Assembly: GCA_002721815.1 (NCBI GenBank)
Contig: PBLQ01000073.1
Location: 1 to 62,118 of the forward strand
Reading direction: 5' to 3'
DNA length: 62,118 nt
DNA from: Myxococcales bacterium
Lineage (GTDB): Bacteria > Myxococcota > UBA727 > GCA-2721815
In this document: one piece after another, positions 43,555 through 52,415 of the stretch
Layout: each line of letters opens with the position of its first letter
Position numbering within the stretch: the first letter of the stretch is position 1
Notes under the pieces: model-generated
Database searches by the model: none
Told to the model about the DNA's origin: nothing
The model's input: only the letters and a program-made list of their open reading frames with translations
Program-made: the position numbers and the translations under genes

Positions 43555-45066
43555 CTAGACCGTCACACCTGTCTGATCATTGAACTCTTCGACCATAATG
43601 TCCCATGCCGGCGTCATAGTGTGAAGGTAGTCCCAGAATTTCTGATTCCGCCGAGCGTCAAAATCTTCTACACTAACTCCTTGTTGCTCTACCCATGTGT
43701 AATAACCTAAGTTAAAAATTCTCTCCCTACCTATTTCATCCAATTGCAATAGATGTTCGGTATTAATCTCCTTAAGAAAAGTGGATGCTATCTCGCTGGC
43801 ATGACCCATATTGAAATCACTATTGAATTCACTTTGCAACAATTGTTGTTTTTCACTCTCGTAAAGCTCAGAACCATCAGTTGCAACAGTTATCACAACA
43901 TCGTTTTCGCCAAGGTTGAGAGCTTTTGCAGTCTTTATTGCAGCTGTCATATTGCAGATTGAAGAGAAACCAAAATGGCAGAGATTCATAACAATTTCTG
44001 CATCTATCCCCATTTCTTCAACAAGGAATTTTTTCCCCTCATCAGTTGTAAAAACTAGATTCAACCTATCAGTTGCTTGATCACTGACTCCTACGACTAT
44101 GTCCGTATTCATGACGTTATGAATTAGAGGGATATGTTTATCTCCGATTCCCTGGATATTGTGCTCCCCGTATCCGTTGTAGAGCATGGTAGGGCATTCT
44201 AATGCTTCAACGGCAACGATCTTTGCTCCGAAATCGTCCTTTAATCTATCTCCTGCTCCTAGGGTTCCTGCAGAACCAGAAGCAGATACGAATGCTTTCA
44301 ATTCAAGATCAGGGTTAGCCATTCGCATTGTCTCGAAGACATGACCTAGAGCTTTCCCAGTTACCTTGTAATGTCCTATGTGATTCGCGTACTCTGAGAA
44401 CTGATTAAAGATGAAGTTGGTTTCGTCCTTCTGCAGTTCATTGCACGCGTCATAAATCTCTTTGACATTGCTTTCTGATCCAGGTGTTCGTATTACGTCC
44501 TCTGGATCTAGTACCCACTTGTCTAACCAGTCGAAACGCTCTTTGCTCATGTTCTCTGGCAGCACTGCGACACCTCGACTTTGCAATAGAGTCGAGATTG
44601 CTATTCCTCCGCGAGCATAGTTTCCGGTAGATGGCCACACTGCACGATGTATATCAGGATTGAACTGTCCACTAACTACTCGTGGCAAAAAGCATGAATA
44701 TGCTGCGAGTACTTTATGTGCAGTAATCATTGGAAAACGGTTACCGAACAAAAGAACAATTTGAGCATCAACACCGGTTAATTCCTTCGGAAGAAGGATA
44801 TGTTCCGGCAAAGCTGTTTGGCGAGTACTCTGAAAAGAATTGTACCAATGCACACGAAAGAGATTAAGTGGGTGAGCTTCGTTTGGGTCAATTTCTTCTA
44901 ATTTAGTAAGGATCTTTTCGGGAATTGAAGAAGGGTTGGAAAGTTGTTCAAAGGTAGGTAATAGAATCCCAGCTTCTCGGAATCTGCTGATGGATCTCTC
45001 ATAGTTTTTCTGATCCACAACTGACTGCAAGAGTCCATATTTCGCTATATCGATATCCAAAGTCAT
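43555..45066 (-). CDS. Fold-type II PLP-dependent enzyme, long form
   Basis: This 503-residue protein has PLP-enzyme features: a candidate lysine in FPMITAHKVLAAYSC near residue 117, PSTGNYARGGIAIST near 144-158, and a glycine-rich ASGSAGTLGAGDRL near 260. An extended N-terminal region of about 90 residues and a C-terminal tail (WDYLHTMTPAWDIMVEEFND) exceed the usual 330-400 residues. It heads a two-gene unit with the enzyme directly downstream. A cysteine synthase or lyase is possible; the substrate is unknown. The ATG at 45066 follows a TACCGT hexamer by 6 nt, and the divergent P450 gene starts 130 bp away. Confidence 0.7.
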   Translation of the reverse strand: MTLDIDIAKYGLLQSVVDQKNYERSISRFREAGILLPTFEQLSNPSSIPEKILTKLEEIDPNEAHPLNLFRVHWYNSFQSTRQTALPEHILLPKELTGVDAQIVLLFGNRFPMITAHKVLAAYSCFLPRVVSGQFNPDIHRAVWPSTGNYARGGIAISTLLQSRGVAVLPENMSKERFDWLDKWVLDPEDVIRTPGSESNVKEIYDACNELQKDETNFIFNQFSEYANHIGHYKVTGKALGHVFETMRMANPDLELKAFVSASGSAGTLGAGDRLKDDFGAKIVAVEALECPTMLYNGYGEHNIQGIGDKHIPLIHNVMNTDIVVGVSDQATDRLNLVFTTDEGKKFLVEEMGIDAEIVMNLCHFGFSSICNMTAAIKTAKALNLGENDVVITVATDGSELYESEKQQLLQSEFNSDFNMGHASEIASTFLKEINTEHLLQLDEIGRERIFNLGYYTWVEQQGVSVEDFDARRNQKFWDYLHTMTPAWDIMVEEFNDQTGVTV

Positions 45067-45072
45067 ACATTC

Positions 45073-45078
45073 ACGGTA
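45073..45078 (-). promoter_or_regulatory. -10 hexamer of a leaderless promoter for the PLP enzyme pair
   Basis: Reverse-strand TACCGT, then GAATGT, then ATG at 45066 (6 nt spacing). Confidence 0.5.
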
Positions 45079-45182
45079 TCGCGTTCTAGTTCTTCGGAGA
45101 CCGTCCTGGCAGTGTTTCTTAAACTATCTGTTAACAACCTATGAATATTACTTACCAAAGAGCATAGACCCCATATAGAAGC

Positions 45183-45188
45183 TACGGT
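45183..45188 (+). promoter_or_regulatory. -10 hexamer before the P450 gene
   Basis: TACGGT ends 8 nt before the ATG at 45197. The spacer (GAAGAAAT) has only a weak purine run, so leaderless or very short-leader translation is possible. Confidence 0.4.
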
Positions 45189-45196
45189 GAAGAAAT

Positions 45197-46390
45197 ATGG
45201 CTGATAGGATGATCGATCTACTAGATGGCGAATTCTACGTAGATGACCCGTATGCGGCATATCAGTGGATGAGGTCTGAGTGCCCAGTGTATTGGGATGC
45301 AACAAACGAGCTCTGGGGAATTTCAAGATATGACGACATAGTTGAAATTGAGAAGAATAAGACGGTGTTCATTAATTCGGACAGAGACAAGGGGGGGTAC
45401 CGCCCGAATATGCCCGCTGACAAGTCAATTATTGGTCTTGATGACCCAGAGCATAGTGTGCGAAGATTGCTTGTGTCTCGGCGGTTCACGCCTAGGTCAG
45501 TTAATTCTTGGACCCCACATATTGAAGGTGCAGTCCACCGGTTATTGGATAATGCTACTTCAGAAGATCGACCTGTTGATATTGTCGGGGAGCTAGCTGC
45601 CCCGCTACCAGCAATGATGATAGGTCACCTGCTTGGATTCCCGGATCGACTTTGGCCTGCACTGCAACGGTGGTCCGAAGAAACGATAGCTCTTGGGGGT
45701 GGTCCGAGATATGCCAATGAAGCTGGGGCAAATGCTGTTTTTGAATTCGTTCAAGCTTGTTCAGATTTATATGAAGAAAAACTCAAATCCCCTAGTGATG
45801 ACATTATGAGTACTTGGATCGAAGCTGAAAAAAATGGTTTAAGAGATAAGACAGACTTTGGGTTGGATCAAATCATTAGCGACTGCCTTCTATTACTAGA
45901 TGGTGGTGCAGAAACGACAAGGACAGTTATAGCTCGGAGTCTTTTAGAGCTGGCTAAAAATCCTGACCAATGGGATCTTTTGAAGAATGGAGCCAACCTA
46001 GATTTAGCGGTAGAAGAATTTATTCGATTTGTTACGCCTATCCATAATATGTGCCGCGTAGCTACAGAGGATTATGAAATTGGTGGAGAGGTAATTCGAA
46101 AAGGGCAGCAGATTGTTCTTATGTATTCTTCTGCAAACCGTGACACTTCTCATTTTGACGATCCGGAAAATCTAAATATTGCTAGAGATCCCAATCATCA
46201 CATTGCTTTTGGGTTCGGTACTCATTTTTGCTTGGGGGCATCATTAGCGCGATTGGAAATAAAACTTTTCTTTGAAATCTTTCTCGAACGTATAGCCAGC
46301 ATTAAGTTACTCGCTGATCCTGTCGAAATGCCGAATTCATTTGTTTATGGGCTGGCTTCATGCCTTATGCAGCTCGAAAAGGAAATCTGA
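45197..46390 (+). CDS. Cytochrome P450
   Basis: This is a soluble bacterial P450 of 397 residues that inserts oxygen into a substrate using ferredoxin-supplied electrons. The oxygen-binding helix reads LLLDGGAETTRT near residues 233-244, the ExxR motif is in EEFIRF near 275, and the heme-binding loop FGFGTHFCLGASLAR near 334-348 has the cysteine ligand. Length is normal. Related actinobacterial enzymes hydroxylate sterols, fatty acids or terpenes; steroid side-chain oxidation (CYP125/142-type) is a possibility given ipdABC nearby but is not shown. It is divergent from the PLP gene pair. Confidence 0.92.
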   Translation: MADRMIDLLDGEFYVDDPYAAYQWMRSECPVYWDATNELWGISRYDDIVEIEKNKTVFINSDRDKGGYRPNMPADKSIIGLDDPEHSVRRLLVSRRFTPRSVNSWTPHIEGAVHRLLDNATSEDRPVDIVGELAAPLPAMMIGHLLGFPDRLWPALQRWSEETIALGGGPRYANEAGANAVFEFVQACSDLYEEKLKSPSDDIMSTWIEAEKNGLRDKTDFGLDQIISDCLLLLDGGAETTRTVIARSLLELAKNPDQWDLLKNGANLDLAVEEFIRFVTPIHNMCRVATEDYEIGGEVIRKGQQIVLMYSSANRDTSHFDDPENLNIARDPNHHIAFGFGTHFCLGASLARLEIKLFFEIFLERIASIKLLADPVEMPNSFVYGLASCLMQLEKEI

Positions 46391-46455
46391 AATATTTCTT
46401 GTTATAACTGATCTATGATCAAACAGGCCGGGTATTTGATACTGATTGTTAGCTT

Positions 46456-47295
46456 CTACCTTTTAGGATCTCCCAGAATTTCCTCGCCTGTTAGGCCTAC
46501 TAAGAATTCAGTGAACTGGGGACCTCTACGAAGTGAATGCCCTCCATCAACATTGATGCATTGACCGGTAATCCATCGGGAATCTGGACTGATCAAGAAT
46601 TTCACCAAGGAGGCAACATCTTCAGGAGTCCCGATATCTGCCATGGGCGTATTATCTATGTAGGACTTAAAGGTTTCGCTGTCTCTAGGAACTCCCTCCA
46701 TTATCTCAGTTGCAATAAAGCCTGGGCGAACTGCGTTGAAGCGGATGTTCGACTTCCCAAATTCATCTGCTGCATTCCTAATCATCGCTTCTATCCCAGC
46801 TTTTGCTGCAGGGTACGCTCCGAACCAAAGATGAGTCAGATGCCCAGCGATTGACGACATTCCTACAAATGAACCGCCTCCTGACTCTTTTAAGTAGGGA
46901 ACCGAATGCTTTATGCATAGCATTGTCCCCAATACGTTGAGGTGAAGGACCCTAGTGAACTCCTCAAGACCTTGTAGGTGATATGGGGCTAGTGCTCCGC
47001 CTCCTCCTGCATTGGCAACCACTCCATTAAGTCCGTTTCCAAAATGGGAAGCTGCTGCCATAGCCTCCTCTACCTGTTTCTCTTCAGTCACGTCACAAAC
47101 CCGATACTGAATCTTTTCTTCCCTACCACTGGCTTGTGCGATTTCTTCTTGTGCCTGCTGAAGTCGCCCCTCGGTTCGTCCACAGATAGTAACTGAAGCG
47201 CCATTGCGCACTAAGGAAGCAGCACATGCTTTACCTATGCCAGTACCACCTCCAGTTACTAGAACTCCACTTCCGATTAAATCATCTTTAACCAT
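46456..47295 (-). CDS. SDR-family oxidoreductase
   Basis: This 279-residue classical SDR has TGGGTGIGKA near residues 14-23, ANAGGGG near 93-99 and the catalytic Ser-Tyr-Lys in MSSIAGHLTHLWFGAYPAAK, with Tyr near 160. It ends with INVDGGHSLRRGP, as in the 2,4-dienoyl-CoA reductase/peroxisomal-type group, which carries an Arg in that position. AGGAGG before the ATG is a strong ribosome binding site. Fatty-acyl or steroid substrates fit the surroundings. The DUF3159 gene lies upstream on the same strand. Confidence 0.86.
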   Translation of the reverse strand: MVKDDLIGSGVLVTGGGTGIGKACAASLVRNGASVTICGRTEGRLQQAQEEIAQASGREEKIQYRVCDVTEEKQVEEAMAAASHFGNGLNGVVANAGGGGALAPYHLQGLEEFTRVLHLNVLGTMLCIKHSVPYLKESGGGSFVGMSSIAGHLTHLWFGAYPAAKAGIEAMIRNAADEFGKSNIRFNAVRPGFIATEIMEGVPRDSETFKSYIDNTPMADIGTPEDVASLVKFLISPDSRWITGQCINVDGGHSLRRGPQFTEFLVGLTGEEILGDPKR

Positions 47296-47347
47296 CTGGT
47301 TCCTCCTTATATCTCATTTAGGTCATACCTCAAGTCTCGTTCGTACT

Positions 47348-48070
47348 TCACTTACGCTCTTGACCTGGGTCATCTTTCGCTAGTCTTTCTTCCATAATTG
47401 TTGCTAGCCCAGGAAAGTCTTGAATCTGGCTCAAACGTCGGTTTAAGTAAAAGAAGGATCCGAGTATTACAAGTGTCGTGAAGGGCCAATTTACAAAAAA
47501 CCGGATGATTAAATACCCGTCAACCGAGGCATTGTTAAATAGCCAAATATCGAATGCAGAGCTGGAAAATTGTGCGAAAGCTATAAATACTGAAATATGG
47601 TTCATGGCCTTCACATAGACCTCTTGAGATGTAATGCTTTTTTTGAGGCCTAAAATGAGCGGCGCATATTTCGCCAGCAGATTTTTTTTCAGAAAAACGG
47701 AAATAATGAGCGCTAAGCCGACCGACGCCTTGATTCCGATTCCGATTCCGAAATACACTGCTTCGCTGTCTGTAATGATTCCAACGACTCCCCTAGCAAT
47801 AATCCCGATAGTTACTATTGGCAAAAATCGGCCGATAGGGTATCCCTGTCGGTATCTTTGAAATGTAATTTTTAGCGACCAAACCGTCGCTACAACAATC
47901 GCCCATAGCAAACCAAACAAGCGATTAACGACAATGAAAGCGAACAAGGGGAACAAAGCTTCCCATATATTTCTATCTCCTGTCGGAGTGATTGGGTTAT
48001 GTGGGACTTCTGATGAAGGCCCCAGTTCTTTGTCTTGAGTCACTTTCCCAGTTTGGCCTGCTTCAGACAA
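47348..48070 (-). CDS. DUF3159 family membrane protein
   Basis: The 240-residue membrane protein begins with a hydrophilic stretch of about 30 residues. Hydrophobic segments include FPLFAFIVVNRLFGLLWAIV near 40-58, FLPIVTIGIIARGVVGIIT near 82, a segment near 105-125, and FVNWPFTTLVILGSFFYLNR near 190-210. DUF3159 is an actinobacterial family whose function is unknown. The start is TTG at 48070 with GAGG four bases upstream. It sits beside two SDR genes and supports an actinobacterial source. Confidence 0.8.
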   Translation of the reverse strand: MSEAGQTGKVTQDKELGPSSEVPHNPITPTGDRNIWEALFPLFAFIVVNRLFGLLWAIVVATVWSLKITFQRYRQGYPIGRFLPIVTIGIIARGVVGIITDSEAVYFGIGIGIKASVGLALIISVFLKKNLLAKYAPLILGLKKSITSQEVYVKAMNHISVFIAFAQFSSSAFDIWLFNNASVDGYLIIRFFVNWPFTTLVILGSFFYLNRRLSQIQDFPGLATIMEERLAKDDPGQERK

Positions 48071-48125
48071 AAATCCTCTTTCCCCTCTGATTGTTTATTT
48101 AAGGAGTATGGTCTAAAACCTTTAT

Positions 48126-48941
48126 ATGCCTTCCAACAAAGAGAGAACGATCGCAATTACAGGAAGTGCATCTGGCATTGGAGCATCCTTAAGGAATTCT
48201 TTAGAGTCGGATGGCGCTAATGTTATCGGGATCGACCTTAATGATGCGGATGTTATAGCGGACTTAAGTAACGTCGATGGCAGGAATCAAGCTATATCAG
48301 AAACGCTTGATAGAGCAGGAGGTGCTTTAGATGGCCTTGTTACTTCTGCAGGGGTGGGACCGCCCTATGACCCCGAGAAGATTATTTCTATCAACTGGTT
48401 GGGGACAGTCAAGATTATCAATGGATTGCGCGAAGCTTTAGCTGTTTCGAATTCCACTGCGAAAGTGGTAGCTGTGTCTTCAAACTCAACGACTATTACA
48501 CCAAATGTTCCTGAAAGCCTTATAGAAGCATGTCTCGCTTTTGATGAAGAGAAATGTAATCAAATTCTTGGAGGCTATTCCGGCATGGCCTCAATGGCTA
48601 TTGCTTATGCAGCTTCGAAGACGGCGGTTGCTCGTTTCGTCCGAAGATCTGCCCCTTCTGAAGAGTGGGCTGGGTCCAGAATTAGATTAAACGCAATAGC
48701 TCCTGGAGCGATACTTACCCCTCTTCTGCAAGGAGGCCTAGATGACGAAGAGTTTGGGGATGCCATCAAGACATTACCGATTCCTGCTGGGGGTTTCGGA
48801 TCTCCTGAAACAATTGCTAAGTGGATAGAAATGATGCTCTCTGACGCAGCAGACTTTATGTGTGGCTCGGTAGTCATCGTTGATGGCGGATCAGATGCTT
48901 TACTCCGCCCTGATGATTGGCCAAAATCTTTCACGATCTAA
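48126..48941 (+). CDS. SDR-family oxidoreductase (3-alpha-HSD/carbonyl reductase-like)
   Basis: This 271-residue SDR has TGSASGIGASL near residues 12-22, a short TSAGVGPP segment in place of the usual NNAG near 75, and YAASKTAVARFVRR near 162 containing the catalytic Tyr-Lys. The long insertion before the active site (residues about 120-150) and the DGLVTSAG strand are typical of the HsdA/3-alpha-hydroxysteroid dehydrogenase group. NAD-binding is indicated by IGIDLNDADVIADL. Steroid carbonyl reduction is a reasonable guess. It is followed about 85 bp later by the acyl-CoA ligase gene. Confidence 0.84.
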   Translation: MPSNKERTIAITGSASGIGASLRNSLESDGANVIGIDLNDADVIADLSNVDGRNQAISETLDRAGGALDGLVTSAGVGPPYDPEKIISINWLGTVKIINGLREALAVSNSTAKVVAVSSNSTTITPNVPESLIEACLAFDEEKCNQILGGYSGMASMAIAYAASKTAVARFVRRSAPSEEWAGSRIRLNAIAPGAILTPLLQGGLDDEEFGDAIKTLPIPAGGFGSPETIAKWIEMMLSDAADFMCGSVVIVDGGSDALLRPDDWPKSFTI

Positions 48942-49026
48942 ATGATCTAATTGGGCGGGGCTAAGTCTTAGGGGTATCTTGGTATTTACTTCGAAGAACC
49001 TAGAGAAAGTTGAATTAAGGAAAGTT

Positions 49027-50568
49027 ATGTATCCCGGCGTTCATGCAAAAAGTCATCCAAATAAGCCCGCTCTTGTAATGTCAGATACTGGTGAAAACAT
49101 GACATACGAGGAGCTCCACTCTTACGCAGAAAAGATGGCAAACCTTCTACAAAATGCAGGGTTTAAGGCCGGAGATCATATTGCCTTATGTCTGGAGAAT
49201 CGACTTGAATTCTTACCTATCTGTTGGGGCGCCCATTACGCCGGCCTGTACTACACAGCTATCAGTTCTCGCCTAACTGCACCGGAGATTGAATACATCA
49301 TAAAGGACTGTGGGGCAAGGGCATTCATTACTTCGCCTTATAAAGGGGCTGAAGCTCTAGAGGTTGCTTCAGAAATACCTGATGTTTCTCTTCGGTTATG
49401 CGTCGGGGGGAATATTGATGGATTTGACTCTCTAGAAGACCTCTTGGACCAGCAGCCTCTTAGCCCGGTAGGTCCGAGAATTGAGGGTGCTGACATGCTC
49501 TACTCTTCTGGAACCACTGGACGCCCCAAGGGAGTGAAAGTACCTCTCCCTGGTACCTCTCTGGGAGAAACTGACGGAGTTACTGCTCTAATGGGAGCTC
49601 TATTTGGCGCAAATCAAGAAACAAATTACCTTTCTCCTGCCCCGCTCTACCATGCAGCCCCGCTTAGATTCTGCAGAGGAATTCACAAAATCGGAGGAAC
49701 GGTAGTTGTAATGCCAAGATTCAGCCCCGACGAAATGTTGGAAAGCATAGAGAAGTATCAGATTTCATTCCTCCAAGTAGTCCCTACGATGTTTGTACGC
49801 CTATTGAAGCTCGACCAGAGTGTACGCGATAAAGCTGACGTCACCTCTCTTCAAGGAGTTGTTCATGCAGCAGCTCCGTGCCCGATACCTGTCAAGAAAC
49901 AAATGATTGATTGGTGGGGGCCAATCATTCACGAATATTATGCAGGAACTGAGGGGAATGGTTTCTGTTATTGCAATAGCCAACAATGGCTTGAGCATGA
50001 AGGGACCGTTGGAAGTGCGATACAGGGGACGTTACACATCGTCGATGACGATGGGGAAGAATTACCGGTTGGGGAAATCGGAACAGTTTATTTTGAAAGT
50101 GATTCCACCTTCGAGTACCACAATGATCCAGAGAAAACAAAGGGTGCGCGACTCGCAAATGGCTGGTCGACTCTTGGCGATATTGGTCGTCTTGATGAAG
50201 ATGGCTACCTTTACCTCACTGACCGAAAAGCCTTCATGATTATTTCCGGTGGAGTAAACATTTACCCCCAAGAAGCTGAGAACGTGCTCACTATGCATCC
50301 CAAGGTTTTAGATGCAGCAGTTTTTGGAGTTCCAAACGATGACTTAGGTGAAGAAGTGAAGGCAGTAGTCCAGCTGATTGACCCTGAGTCAGCAAGTGCG
50401 GATGTGGAGAGAGAGTTGCTAACTTTTTGCCATGAGCAACTAGCAAAGGTTAAATGCCCGAGAACTGTCGACTTTAGAGATGAACTCCCAAGACATCCAA
50501 CTGGAAAACTATATAAACGCCTTCTCCGAGATGAATACTGGGGTGATAGGAATAGTCGAATCGTTTAG
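49027..50568 (+). CDS. Acyl-CoA synthetase (AMP-forming, FadD-type)
   Basis: This is an ATP-dependent ligase of 513 residues that activates carboxylic acids as CoA thioesters. It has the P-loop LYSSGTTGRPKGVKV near residues 158-172, HEYYAGTEGNG near 302, and the C-terminal hinge DRKAFMIISGGVNIYPQEAE near 400-419. The adenylation lysine is in RHPTGKLYKR near 497. The start ATG 49027 follows AAGGAAAG; an upstream TTG at 48979 would add 16 residues. Substrate could be a fatty acid or a steroid-derived acid, as for FadD3 and FadD19 in related pathways. A SnoaL-like gene follows 9 bp later. Confidence 0.9.
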   Translation: MYPGVHAKSHPNKPALVMSDTGENMTYEELHSYAEKMANLLQNAGFKAGDHIALCLENRLEFLPICWGAHYAGLYYTAISSRLTAPEIEYIIKDCGARAFITSPYKGAEALEVASEIPDVSLRLCVGGNIDGFDSLEDLLDQQPLSPVGPRIEGADMLYSSGTTGRPKGVKVPLPGTSLGETDGVTALMGALFGANQETNYLSPAPLYHAAPLRFCRGIHKIGGTVVVMPRFSPDEMLESIEKYQISFLQVVPTMFVRLLKLDQSVRDKADVTSLQGVVHAAAPCPIPVKKQMIDWWGPIIHEYYAGTEGNGFCYCNSQQWLEHEGTVGSAIQGTLHIVDDDGEELPVGEIGTVYFESDSTFEYHNDPEKTKGARLANGWSTLGDIGRLDEDGYLYLTDRKAFMIISGGVNIYPQEAENVLTMHPKVLDAAVFGVPNDDLGEEVKAVVQLIDPESASADVERELLTFCHEQLAKVKCPRTVDFRDELPRHPTGKLYKRLLRDEYWGDRNSRIV

Positions 50569-50577
50569 GAGTCAAAT

Positions 50578-51045
50578 ATGGAGATAACCGAAATAAGCGA
50601 TCGTCTTGAAATAGAGCAATTGATGGTTCGTTACATTGAAGCAATCGACTCTAAGGACTGGGACCTGCTAGATAGTGTCTTTACTGAAGATGCCCATCTC
50701 GACTATGAAAGTTCTGGCGGCCCTGAAGGGAAAGGAGATTATCCTTCCATCAAGCTATGGCTTCAGAATAGTTTGGCTATTTTCCCCATGACCCAACACT
50801 TAATCGGCAAATCTTTAATCGAAATTGATGGTGATTCGGCAACGTGTCGAACAATATTTTCTAACCCTATGGGGGTTCCTATTAACGAAGAAGGAGTCTA
50901 TGATCCTGCTGGCGAACAACTTCACATATTCACAGTTGGGGGATGGTATAACGACACGTGTATTCGAACGGAATCAGGTTGGAGAATTAATGAAAAAATC
51001 GAAGAACAGGCCTATATGGAAGGAACATTTCCTCCGTTCGAATAG
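50578..51045 (+). CDS. SnoaL-like / ketosteroid-isomerase-fold protein
   Basis: This 155-residue protein is of the NTF2/SnoaL cone fold. It starts with the usual helix ISDRLEIEQLMVRYIEAIDS, then DWDLLDSVFTEDAHLDYE near 29-46, and later strands (MTQHLIGKSLIEIDGD). The Asp and His positions fit the active site of SnoaL_4 proteins, but many members have no known reaction. AGGAGTCAAAT precedes the ATG. Placement after the acyl-CoA ligase and near steroid genes suggests an isomerase or dehydratase, without proof. Confidence 0.8.
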   Translation: MEITEISDRLEIEQLMVRYIEAIDSKDWDLLDSVFTEDAHLDYESSGGPEGKGDYPSIKLWLQNSLAIFPMTQHLIGKSLIEIDGDSATCRTIFSNPMGVPINEEGVYDPAGEQLHIFTVGGWYNDTCIRTESGWRINEKIEEQAYMEGTFPPFE

Positions 51046-51060
51046 GCAATGAAAAAGCTT

Positions 51061-51648
51061 CTAGCCGTTTTGAGATAACCATTCGTACATAGCTATACCA
51101 CTTGCGACTCCGGCATTGATCGATCTTGTAGATCCATATTGAGTTATCGCTAATATTATTTGACATTCGCTAATCATCTCAGCGCTTAGCCCTGGGCCCT
51201 CTTGGCCAAAAACTAAAACACAATGTTCTGGAAGTTTCGTGGTTTCAATAGGGACTGAGTTCCTAATATTATCGACGCCGAGTACTGCTATATTCTCAGC
51301 TTTAGCCCATGACGAAAATTCCTTTACCGTCTTGTGGTGTTGAACATGCTGATATCTGTCTGTAACCATCGCTCCTCGCCTATTCCAGCGCCGTTTACCG
51401 ATAATGTGGACAGCTTTTGCCATGAAAGCATTCGCGTTTCGAACAACGGTTCCTATATTAAAGTCATGCTCCCAATTCTCTATTGCTACGTGGAATGGAT
51501 GTCGAACCGCATCAAGATCTTCTATTATTGCTTCTCGTGTCCAATATCTATACCGGTCAATAACATTTCTACTGTCCCCATTCAGCAGAAGTTCAGGGTC
51601 TAGTCGAGCGTCATCAGGCCATGGTTTCGGATGGGGGCCTACAGGCAT
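51061..51648 (-). CDS. TrmH/SpoU-family RNA 2'-O-methyltransferase
   Basis: This is a SAM-dependent knotted methyltransferase of 195 residues. Motif 1 is in HDFNIGTVVRNANAF near 60-74, motif 2 in VLVFGQEGPGLSAEM near 142-156 and motif 3 in YGSTRSINAGVASGIAMYEW near 170-189, the SAM-binding knot. The substrate, tRNA or rRNA, cannot be told. GAGGAA lies upstream of the ATG. It stands alone, convergent with the SnoaL-like gene. Confidence 0.88.
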   Translation of the reverse strand: MPVGPHPKPWPDDARLDPELLLNGDSRNVIDRYRYWTREAIIEDLDAVRHPFHVAIENWEHDFNIGTVVRNANAFMAKAVHIIGKRRWNRRGAMVTDRYQHVQHHKTVKEFSSWAKAENIAVLGVDNIRNSVPIETTKLPEHCVLVFGQEGPGLSAEMISECQIILAITQYGSTRSINAGVASGIAMYEWLSQNG

Positions 51649-51725
51649 CTAAGTTCCTCTTCGAACAGGTTTAAATCTATATACGAATAGCTATTTGTCA
51701 TGCTCTTAGCTCTCAGGAAAGATTT

Positions 51726-52415
51726 CTATTGCTTCCCTAACGGTAGCACTCCGAACGCCATGGCTACGTAATGGAGAGCTGCTGCAGCTACAACCATAAG
51801 GTGCCAAATTTCGTGGTACCCAAAAATTGAAGGCCAAGGATCTGGTTTTCGTAATCCTACGATAAAGGCACCGAAGGTATAGAGAAGCCCTCCTAATCCC
51901 AGCAATATCATCCATGGGCGATCTAAGGTGTCCCACATTTGGGGCAATGCCAGAACTGATACCCACCCGAGAGTAAGAAACAGTGCATTCATTAACCCAT
52001 ACGGTGGTTCAAAGGGCAGAAAGCGTAACAAGCACCCGACACCAACTCCAGCCCACGCTGATATCAGAAGGGTTAATTGAAGCCATCCATCTACAACAAG
52101 CATGCCGATAGGCGTGTACCCTCCAGCTATGCAAAAGTAGATCCCGACATGGTCTAACCTACGGAATCTCAACCATTGCCTGTCATCGAAATCAGTTCGG
52201 TGAAATAGTGCACTTATACCCAACATCGCAGAAATACCGAAGGAAAATGCAAACGCTGCGAAGGCCGTTCTAGCTGATGGTGCCGTCCAAATAAGTACAA
52301 CCGCAATTGGAATAGAAAGGAAAAAACACCAGGTATGAAGAACTCCTCGGAATCGTGGACGCTCTACAGCCCGTTGGCGAATCACCAATAGCGAATTTGG
52401 GATTTTATTATCCAT
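51726..52415 (-). CDS. Hemolysin III / YqfA-type membrane protein
   Basis: This 229-residue multispanning protein of the hemolysin III (PAQR-like) family has about seven hydrophobic segments, with a conserved ALFHRTDF near residue 68 and HVGIYFCIAGGYTPIG near 88-103. At the C-terminus IFGYHEIWHLMVVAAAALHY near 195-215 contains the conserved histidine pair. Despite the name, toxicity is not implied; members may be zinc-dependent hydrolases. It overlaps the phosphatase gene by 8 bp and has AGGAG upstream. Confidence 0.88.
   Translation of the reverse strand: MDNKIPNSLLVIRQRAVERPRFRGVLHTWCFFLSIPIAVVLIWTAPSARTAFAAFAFSFGISAMLGISALFHRTDFDDRQWLRFRRLDHVGIYFCIAGGYTPIGMLVVDGWLQLTLLISAWAGVGVGCLLRFLPFEPPYGLMNALFLTLGWVSVLALPQMWDTLDRPWMILLGLGGLLYTFGAFIVGLRKPDPWPSIFGYHEIWHLMVVAAAALHYVAMAFGVLPLGKQ

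Noticed and set aside
45063-45326. Reverse-strand 87-residue frame at the P450 promoter
   Set aside because: It overlaps the start of the well-supported P450 gene and the PLP gene start, with no initiation signal and no family resemblance.
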